Virus record (IMG/VR): IMGVR_UViG_3300044638_005512
Coordinates: 1-40,048 of that record
Direction: 5' to 3' (one strand)
Origin: a virus
Length of the DNA stretch: 40,048 nt
Shown here: positions 35,117 to 40,048 of the stretch, in pieces
Numbering within the stretch: position 1 is the first letter of the stretch
Layout: each line of letters begins with the position of its first letter
Notes under the pieces: generated by a model
Told to the model about the DNA's origin: nothing
What the model saw: only the letters and a program-made list of their open reading frames with translations
Database searches by the model: none
Made by a program: the position numbers and the translations under genes

Positions 35117-35772
35117 TTTTCGTTCCTCACCATAACCAAGAGCTTATCGTTGTCCCAGCCAGGTGAATACTTGTTAGCATGCTCGGCATTGATAAACGTA
35201 ATGCTGTGGTAGTATTGAGTAATGTCGGCGAGCTCTCTGGCATAATCGTCTTCTGATCTACTTCTAAAGATGTCTTCTATGACAAAAAAACCGCCAGGCT
35301 TTACAAAACGATGTGCAACTTTTGCAATTCTAATCTGATCTTCAAACGAGTGTGTCGAATCGTCAATAAGAATGTCAAACTGCACACCTGATGTTTCAAG
35401 ACCGTCTACAATAGATTGTTCGTGATGCACATTCATAGGTATATACACAGTATCGGTTAGTCTGTCTTTGAGAGCGGCCGTAATCTTCTCAGGATAAAAT
35501 TCCCAACCCCACAGTTTTGCTTTAGTAAAATAGTTTCTCCAGCAAATCATAGATTGATTATACTCAATCCCAATCTCCCCGAAGTTAATCTCCTTATGAC
35601 GCAGGGAAGCAAACAGTAAGTCGTACACTGCCGTGTAGGGATGACGATGTCCGCTACTTGACCCTATGTTGTAAGGAGACTTGTCTGTCGGGAACCTGAT
35701 ACCTAGGTCACACAGTGCGGTTTTTGCATTTGTGGAATCAATTACCAATTGATTAAATTTTGTTACGTCCAT
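35113..35772 (-). CDS. SAM-dependent methyltransferase
   Basis: The 219-residue protein has class I methyltransferase features: INFGEIGIEYNQS with the glycine-containing motif I (about 60-72), LWGWEFYPEKI with an acidic motif II, FDILIDDSTHSFEDQ (about 130-144) and VKPGGFFVIEDIF (motif near 160). The IDDSTH and FVIEDI motifs resemble cephalosporin hydroxylase and sugar O-methyltransferase families. ATG 35772 is preferred over TTG 35775 by SD spacing. It is coupled to the glycosyltransferase. Confidence 0.85.
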   Translation of the reverse strand: MDVTKFNQLVIDSTNAKTALCDLGIRFPTDKSPYNIGSSSGHRHPYTAVYDLLFASLRHKEINFGEIGIEYNQSMICWRNYFTKAKLWGWEFYPEKITAALKDRLTDTVYIPMNVHHEQSIVDGLETSGVQFDILIDDSTHSFEDQIRIAKVAHRFVKPGGFFVIEDIFRSRSEDDYARELADITQYYHSITFINAEHANKYSPGWDNDKLLVMVRNEK

Positions 35773-35804
35773 CAACGTTCTCCCTTATTCCACTGAGTAG
35801 TGGT

Positions 35805-35880
35805 TGGTACCGGCGGAGGGTCTCGAACCCCCGACAACCTGCTTAGAAGGCAGGTGCTCTATCCGCTGAGCTACGCCGGC
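35805..35880 (-). tRNA. tRNA-Arg (UCU)
   Basis: Cloverleaf with acceptor GCCGGCG/CGCCGGT (one G-T), anticodon loop CTTCTAA (anticodon UCU, reads AGA/AGG), T-loop TTCGAGA and encoded CCA. It is separated from the other two tRNAs by the glycosyltransferase/methyltransferase pair. Confidence 0.95.
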
Positions 35881-35886
35881 AAGCGT

Positions 35887-35913
35887 GTACCAGTGGGGAT
35901 TAACCACTGGTAC
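35887..35913 (-). promoter_or_regulatory. 10-bp hairpin before tRNA-Arg
   Basis: GTACCAGTGG pairs with CCACTGGTAC around a 7-nt loop. It sits between the zinc-ribbon gene and the tRNA; without a T-run it is probably a processing signal. Confidence 0.5.
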
Positions 35914-35922
35914 CAGTTAACC

Positions 35923-36171
35923 TTATTGATCTGATTCCATGCGCTGAATTGCAGCTGCTTCCTCTAGTTCTTCCGGCGACGTCATAGACAACACCATGTG
36001 AAATATACCCGATGAGCAGTTAGGACACATGGAAAGCGGCAGCATGCCAATCCAACCCATCAAGCCCCAATCCTCATCCTCGTACTCGGTGCTACAAATA
36101 GTGCAGTCTTTACCCACAGGACTCAGCGGATCTTCGGCTGAATCGTAACTCAATTCGTTTAGTTCACTCAT
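35923..36171 (-). CDS. Small zinc-ribbon protein
   Basis: An 82-residue acidic protein with CTIC and CPNC pairs about 26 residues apart, a zinc ribbon. It starts one base after the previous stop, with a weak SD (GTGGGG). A regulatory or adaptor role is possible. Confidence 0.65.
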   Translation of the reverse strand: MSELNELSYDSAEDPLSPVGKDCTICSTEYEDEDWGLMGWIGMLPLSMCPNCSSGIFHMVLSMTSPEELEEAAAIQRMESDQ

Positions 36172-36172
36172 T

Positions 36173-36607
36173 TTATATACCCCACTTTCCTCGTCGTAAA
36201 ATAATCATAATAATTGCGTAGCTAGCCAGGTCCATAAGAGTATCGTCGACTGACTCGTTCTTTGGTTCTTTTGGCTGCGACCATTTTCCAGTACCGATAT
36301 CCCAGCCCATCAAGTTCATAAGACGGGCTGTCTTATCCCACAAGCGAACAGCTACTCCCTGCTCGCCAGCCCCTTTAATGTTCCAAGAGGAGTAGTCAGC
36401 GGTCTTTTTTTTGTGCATCTGAAACAAATCATCGAGAATCGTTTTAAATTCTTTCGATTGCTCTGACATCAGATGCTCATTCTTGGGCATGTATCCCGTA
36501 GACTTCAGTAACGGTGTAAAGTCAGGCCCTTCCTTTTCGGATTGAAGCAAAGCGCTCAGTTTTGTCTGAGCTTCTATTGCTTTTTGAAATAATTCTTCGT
36601 CGTACAT
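36173..36607 (-). CDS. DUF1599/Nmad1-like protein
   Basis: A 144-residue protein whose C-terminal part shows the DUF1599 pattern: KKTADYSSWNIKGAGE, VRLWDKTARLMNL and DTLMDLASYAIIMI. This helical family (nucleotide modification associated domain 1) has a MazG-like fold and occurs near ThyX and other nucleotide genes in phages. SD GGGAGGA. It lies directly downstream of ThyX in the transcript. A nucleotide-handling role is inferred. Confidence 0.78.
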   Translation of the reverse strand: MYDEELFQKAIEAQTKLSALLQSEKEGPDFTPLLKSTGYMPKNEHLMSEQSKEFKTILDDLFQMHKKKTADYSSWNIKGAGEQGVAVRLWDKTARLMNLMGWDIGTGKWSQPKEPKNESVDDTLMDLASYAIIMIILRRGKWGI

Positions 36608-36608
36608 G

Positions 36609-37286
36609 CTAATCCTCCCATAAAGTAATGTGTTGCAGCGATGTGATTGCCTGCTGAATTTCTCCCCAAGCTTGACGTGCTATCAAACGATGTTCTTCTT
36701 GGGTATCATTGGTTACACGGACTTGACAGTAATGCATCCAAGAGCGAAGGGTGCCACTCACATACATACGAGAGAGAGTTAATCCCTCTGGCAGTACACT
36801 GCGGGCGACCTCTTTAGCAACACCGTTCTGAATGGCCCAATCGTAAACGCGTGTAGTCTCCGATTGCAGATAAAGAAGTTTAGCTTCCCACGCATCGTGC
36901 AGATCCTGATCGTCAGTATGAATGCTACTTTGACGATTATTCGCATCCTGTAACCGAACTTCCCTACTTACCATCCCCAAGCTTTCAACAGGATTTGCGT
37001 ATCGTTGACTGAATTCCTGAAAGGAAAAACTGCGATGGCGAAGTATCTGACGTGCAATGTCTCTTGTCGTATTGATTTCCATTACGATTGTGATCATCTC
37101 GAAAGGAGACCAGTGACGATGCTTCATCAAGTACTGCAGTAACTTATCAGCAGTAAGATGATTGTTCTGATTCTGAGGATTTGAAACGCGAGCAACATAC
37201 GCCACAAATTCCGAGACACTGACGTCACCAAGCTTCCCTGTAGGTTGCGTAACTGCTATAATTTCAGCTGATCCGTGAGACGGCAT
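36609..37286 (-). CDS. thyX: Flavin-dependent thymidylate synthase
   Basis: The 225-residue protein carries the ThyX signature RHR-x7-S (R83-H84-R85, S93: RHRSFSFQEFS) followed by QRYA, plus the C-terminal segment VLPEGLTLSRMYVSGTLRSWMHYCQVR. It methylates dUMP to dTMP with FAD, NADPH and methylene-tetrahydrofolate. Length fits the family. SD GGAGG lies in the last codons of the HTH gene. With NrdJ and the MazG-like protein it completes a thymidylate supply route. Confidence 0.95.
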   Translation of the reverse strand: MPSHGSAEIIAVTQPTGKLGDVSVSEFVAYVARVSNPQNQNNHLTADKLLQYLMKHRHWSPFEMITIVMEINTTRDIARQILRHRSFSFQEFSQRYANPVESLGMVSREVRLQDANNRQSSIHTDDQDLHDAWEAKLLYLQSETTRVYDWAIQNGVAKEVARSVLPEGLTLSRMYVSGTLRSWMHYCQVRVTNDTQEEHRLIARQAWGEIQQAITSLQHITLWED

Positions 37287-37287
37287 C

Positions 37288-37491
37288 TTACTTACCTCCT
37301 AGAAATAACATAGGCTCGAGATCAAAGAACTGAGCAAGTGCGATGCCCTCTGCAACCGACGGCTTACGCTCTCCTTTAATGATTTCCTCTAGCCGTACAA
37401 GTGCAATACCTGCGAAATCGGCTAGCTCTTCCTTTGTTGCTTTGGCTTGCTTCAGCTCTGCAAGTATTAGCTTAGGAATGTTTCCGTTCAT
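37288..37491 (-). CDS. Cro/C1-type HTH protein
   Basis: A 67-residue protein with a single HTH_3 domain: AKATKEELADFAGIALVRLEEIIKGERKPS is the helix-turn-helix, then a dimerisation-like helix (EGIALAQFFDLEPMLFL). It is probably a transcriptional regulator. Its stop lies next to the ThyX start. Confidence 0.8.
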   Translation of the reverse strand: MNGNIPKLILAELKQAKATKEELADFAGIALVRLEEIIKGERKPSVAEGIALAQFFDLEPMLFLGGK

Positions 37492-37672
37492 GGTCCACCT
37501 GCCCGTAATGATGTCGCTTCAGTATCTCAAACTCTTCAAGTTTGCGTTGCTCTTCCTCGTACCGTTCTCGACTGGTAATCAAAGTTCTCAGCTGTGGGGC
37601 GTGTATACTGTACGAAATATCCTCACAGGTACAGTCGCTTACATACTCACCGCAGAATGCACAAGCATCCAT
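37472..37672 (-). CDS. Small cysteine-motif protein
   Basis: A 66-residue protein starting MDACAFCGEYVSDCTCED, with two C-x2-C/C-x-C-like pairs that may bind zinc, followed by a charged helix. Its start overlaps the stop of the metallophosphoesterase gene by one base (TAATG) and its end overlaps the HTH gene. Confidence 0.65.
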   Translation of the reverse strand: MDACAFCGEYVSDCTCEDISYSIHAPQLRTLITSRERYEEEQRKLEEFEILKRHHYGQVDHERKHS

Positions 37673-38685
37673 TACTTACCTCCACGTAGATACTTAAGAT
37701 AGTCACAAGCTATCTCTAAGTCAGAATTATACCACATTTTACCGTTCGGCATAAAAATGATAGCACCACATCCATTGCCGGCTGTTTCTGCGTAGCCGAT
37801 CTCTTTCGAGAACGAGTCAATGCGCTTGTAGGCACCAGTCAACAAGGCTAGGCGTTCCTGACTGTGACGGTAAAAAGGGCGAAACAGAGTGCCGATGTGC
37901 GTATGCCCGCCTACACCAATGTCAAACGGCATAGTTAAACGATCGAAGCCGACCTCGATACCGTGGGTTGGGTTAAAGATACTGCTATACTTCCACTTAT
38001 GGCGAATCAGTGTCTCCCAGGATCCGTTACCGCAGGTAACTGTTGTGCGTACTTCAAAAGGATCGTACAGCACGTGAGTATCCCCTAAAAATGTAGGAAT
38101 GATATCGATGCCTGACAATTTATTCGTCCAGTTATCGTGGTTACCGCTGACAACAAGCAGCAACTTTTCCTGAATCATCTCGAGCCAGCGTCGAAACATA
38201 GTTAGTTCATTCTGAAAACTAACCGCTTGGTTTCGCTGCAGGCCTTGTAACTTAGTTGTAATCCAGTTGTCGATGCCATCCCCGTGAAAAGCAGCGTACA
38301 TGCCCGGTGTTGAAGAGATAAGCTTAGTGTCCTTAAGCACAGCATTATAGTCGGTGCCAGCATTGCCAAGATGCAGGTCCGAAAGGAACGCAATGCCCGT
38401 TGGCTGATCACCTAAGTGAATTGACTGCTTTTTCTTCTGCTGATGCACTTCACGCACTTCTTGGTATACAGAAGCGGCGGCTGTCCATAAGCGATCTGCA
38501 TAGTCCACATCATAACGATTCGAGTCTACCCCTCGGATGGTTGGCGTTTGATCGGACCCGCGAGCCTCTAGCGCCTTAATAGCCTCTTGCTCTGTAGCGA
38601 AACGACCACCGTGTATCATCTTCTGCTGTTCCTTGTCCCACCAACGGATACCGTAGCGACCGTTACTGTAATAAATCCCCTTCAT
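37672..38685 (-). CDS. Calcineurin-like metallophosphoesterase with AP2-like N-terminus
   Basis: The 337-residue protein has an N-terminal module (YSNGRYGIRWWDKEQQK, about residues 6-45) similar to AP2-like DNA-binding or integrase-type N-terminal domains. The catalytic domain shows LSDLHLG (D103, H105), FHGDGIDN (D136), GNHD (181-184) and GGHTH (259-263), all metal ligands of the family. Phage relatives include DNA-acting nucleases or phosphoesterases. The DNA-binding N-terminus suggests action on DNA. SD GGAGG. Confidence 0.85.
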   Translation of the reverse strand: MKGIYYSNGRYGIRWWDKEQQKMIHGGRFATEQEAIKALEARGSDQTPTIRGVDSNRYDVDYADRLWTAAASVYQEVREVHQQKKKQSIHLGDQPTGIAFLSDLHLGNAGTDYNAVLKDTKLISSTPGMYAAFHGDGIDNWITTKLQGLQRNQAVSFQNELTMFRRWLEMIQEKLLLVVSGNHDNWTNKLSGIDIIPTFLGDTHVLYDPFEVRTTVTCGNGSWETLIRHKWKYSSIFNPTHGIEVGFDRLTMPFDIGVGGHTHIGTLFRPFYRHSQERLALLTGAYKRIDSFSKEIGYAETAGNGCGAIIFMPNGKMWYNSDLEIACDYLKYLRGGK

Positions 38686-38696
38686 AAAACCTCCTG

Positions 38697-39080
38697 CTAA
38701 ACGTCTAAATCTTGTTCTGGTAATTCCGTAAATGTATCGTAGTACGCATTAAACACATTCCGAGCTGTAGTGTGTAGTTGCGGCGGAACTTCGCGAAGTA
38801 CACTTCCGTCGTCTATTTGAAGTTTCCGCCCGAGTAACTCAAAAGCAAACTTTAGGGCATCCTTTGCAACCCCTGCGTGTAAATTGTGGCGCTGTGCTAT
38901 CTCGTGAAGTGCATAGCCTGATCCCCAGTCTTCCAGCATCTGCATAGTTAGCGGGTGGTTATCCCGTAAGAAGTGGCTGTTAGCCTTAACCACCATTTCC
39001 AAATTGATTCGATCCTCGTCATTCAGTCGGTTTGCAAACCAGTCTCTGAATAACTCACGTAATAAAAGACGACTCTTCAT
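38697..39080 (-). CDS. Unknown HTH-like protein
   Basis: A 127-residue helical protein with a helix-turn-helix-like segment (YALHEIAQRHNLHAGVAKDAL, in parts, about residues 55-80). It overlaps the nuclease gene by 26 nt. A regulatory or nuclease-partner role is possible; no family is certain. Confidence 0.65.
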   Translation of the reverse strand: MKSRLLLRELFRDWFANRLNDEDRINLEMVVKANSHFLRDNHPLTMQMLEDWGSGYALHEIAQRHNLHAGVAKDALKFAFELLGRKLQIDDGSVLREVPPQLHTTARNVFNAYYDTFTELPEQDLDV

Positions 39081-39807
39081 AATTTATAGGCGGCCAGCAC
39101 AGTTCGACATGAGCACAGATCCGATTACAAAAATATCCTTGATCAATCTTTGTAAACTCTGTATCGTTAAGTATGTGCACGAGCGACTCCTCCAATTTCT
39201 GTATTTTTGTATCGTAGTCCACCATTACAGCAGCCTCGACCAGATCGAGTGTCCGCAGATGATGCCAATAGACTGCCTTTGGTTTTACTCCAAATAGTTG
39301 TTCGTAAGCCCACACATAAATCAGCAGTTGCGGATTGTTTGCGAGTTCGGGGCCAGTTGGTTTTTTACTACCACTCTTGTGATCGATAATGCAACCATCC
39401 TCGGTGATCATGTCGATAAAACCGCGCATGAGTACTAGCGGATTTTCTGCTGGGAATGGAAGTCTAAATCCATATTCAATACGAGCGGGAACAAACTGAT
39501 CCCAATTCAGTCCACGCAGGATTGTTTGACCTAATTGTGAAGCCTTACCGATAAGGTTAGAGGCCACTAATCCCTTCTCGCTGCCTACTGCCGAGGCAAT
39601 TGCCTCGTTAAAGTAGTTTGAAAACACCGGCAGAAAGTTTGTTTTGCCTGCATAGTACTCCTCGATCGCGTGATGCAGTGCTGAGCCCATGACCGTGTAC
39701 ACATGCTTGTTTCCCTCGAGGCCTTCGATGTACTGCATTTTGTACAAGCGCGGGCAAGTCTTGTAGAGGTTGAAGCGAGAAGCTGAAAAATCGGGCAAAG
39801 TACTCAT
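39055..39807 (-). CDS. PD-(D/E)XK nuclease, Cas4/RecB-like
   Basis: The 250-residue protein has the RecB-nuclease signature: FSASRFNLYKTCPRLYKMQY at the N-terminus, GSALHHAIEEY (conserved His), RGFIDMI (D132), IDHKSG (D142-x-K144) and QLLIYVWAY (Q-x3-Y). A Cys near the N-terminus (CPR) and Cys residues at the C-terminus (CNRICAHVELCW) are in positions where Cas4/AddB-type enzymes hold an Fe-S cluster. Role: single- or double-strand DNA exonuclease in phage recombination. No other Cas genes are present. It is coupled to the upstream gene through TAATG. Confidence 0.85.
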   Translation of the reverse strand: MSTLPDFSASRFNLYKTCPRLYKMQYIEGLEGNKHVYTVMGSALHHAIEEYYAGKTNFLPVFSNYFNEAIASAVGSEKGLVASNLIGKASQLGQTILRGLNWDQFVPARIEYGFRLPFPAENPLVLMRGFIDMITEDGCIIDHKSGSKKPTGPELANNPQLLIYVWAYEQLFGVKPKAVYWHHLRTLDLVEAAVMVDYDTKIQKLEESLVHILNDTEFTKIDQGYFCNRICAHVELCWPPINYEESSFIT

Positions 39808-40048
39808 TATTCGTTACCTGTAGGTGCGTCAAAACGCATCTTAATTGTGTAAGCAGCACTTGCAAACATAGACTTGTGATACTCCAGCGACTTAACATAA
39901 GCTTCGTGTTCTGCAAACTGTGCTTTGAGCTCGGCCAGCTCATCAAGCAGCGAAGAGGTCTCCTGAATTTTACGGGATCTAGCTACGTTGCTTCGTGGCT
40001 TGTCCTCTTCTACAGCAATCTGCTGCTCAATGCGCTCAATATCCCGCT
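39807..40048 (-). CDS. Partial gene, C-terminal coiled-coil protein
   Basis: The last 79 residues of a gene entering from the right edge. The sequence (IQETSSLLDELAELKAQFAE) is a charged coiled coil, ending in MRFDAPTGNE. It is coupled to the nuclease gene. Possibly a recombination accessory protein by position; identity unknown. The longer overlapping frame 39608-39946 is a shadow. Confidence 0.65.
   Translation of the reverse strand, partial: RDIERIEQQIAVEEDKPRSNVARSRKIQETSSLLDELAELKAQFAEHEAYVKSLEYHKSMFASAAYTIKMRFDAPTGNE

Noticed and set aside
39608-39946. Minus-strand 112-residue frame near the right edge
   Set aside because: It overlaps the nuclease gene and the partial coiled-coil gene in another frame; the coupled TAATG and the domain content support those instead.

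Overview
The window is a 40-kb piece of the genome of a tailed double-stranded DNA phage of bacteria. It carries a large terminase (interrupted by an intein), a portal protein, a prohead protease/scaffold fusion, three cell-wall hydrolases, holin-like membrane proteins, phage nucleotide-metabolism genes (MazG-like, class II ribonucleotide reductase, ThyX, a DUF1599-like protein), three tRNA genes and dozens of very small tightly packed genes with strong Shine-Dalgarno (SD) sites. The host cannot be fixed from the sequence. The B12-dependent monomeric ribonucleotide reductase, ThyX and a Ycf45-type ATPase fit a cyanobacterial, Chloroflexota, Deinococcota or actinobacterial setting, but this is only a hint.

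Layout. (1) 1-3079, minus strand: head-related genes (left gene truncated by the window edge) and a small zinc-ribbon/HTH regulator. (2) 3095-3340: a divergent control region with inverted repeats and two candidate promoters. (3) 3341-19095, plus strand: nucleotide metabolism (MazG-like, NrdJ), packaging (zinc-ribbon protein, TerL with intein, portal), lysis (amidase, coiled-coil membrane protein, holin-like protein, transglycosylase-like protein), a glycosyltransferase, small unknown genes, a Ycf45-like ATPase and two 30-residue membrane peptides. One gene at 14226-14570 runs the other way. (4) 19108-30399, plus strand: about 26 small genes, visibly richer in G+C, nearly all unknown, each usually preceded by its own structured 5' leader. 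(5) 30400-31122: a non-coding convergent region with iterons, palindromes, a G-rich repeat and three DnaA boxes at exact 11-bp spacing, a candidate replication origin. (6) 31123-40048, minus strand: a glucosaminidase-type lysin, small genes, tRNA-Leu, tRNA-Met/Ile and tRNA-Arg, a glycosyltransferase/methyltransferase pair, ThyX and partners, a metallophosphoesterase and a PD-(D/E)XK nuclease.

The most unusual signal is in region 4. Ten intergenic H-type RNA pseudoknots recur between small genes. Both helices change sequence from copy to copy while pairing is kept, and the loops stay nearly constant (GGnTAA with AACTT, or nnAA with TAAACA). Further families of covarying hairpins, and small hairpins that present the SD in the loop, complete a modular set of leaders. 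Stop-codon use also shifts: no TGA in 26 genes and mostly TAG. The region looks like a battery of small host-interaction genes under a shared RNA-level control or mRNA-processing scheme that I cannot match to a described one. Its two most recognisable proteins are ArdC-like and Api92-like; a RanBP2-type zinc-finger protein, a possible RNA binder, is encoded in the same block.
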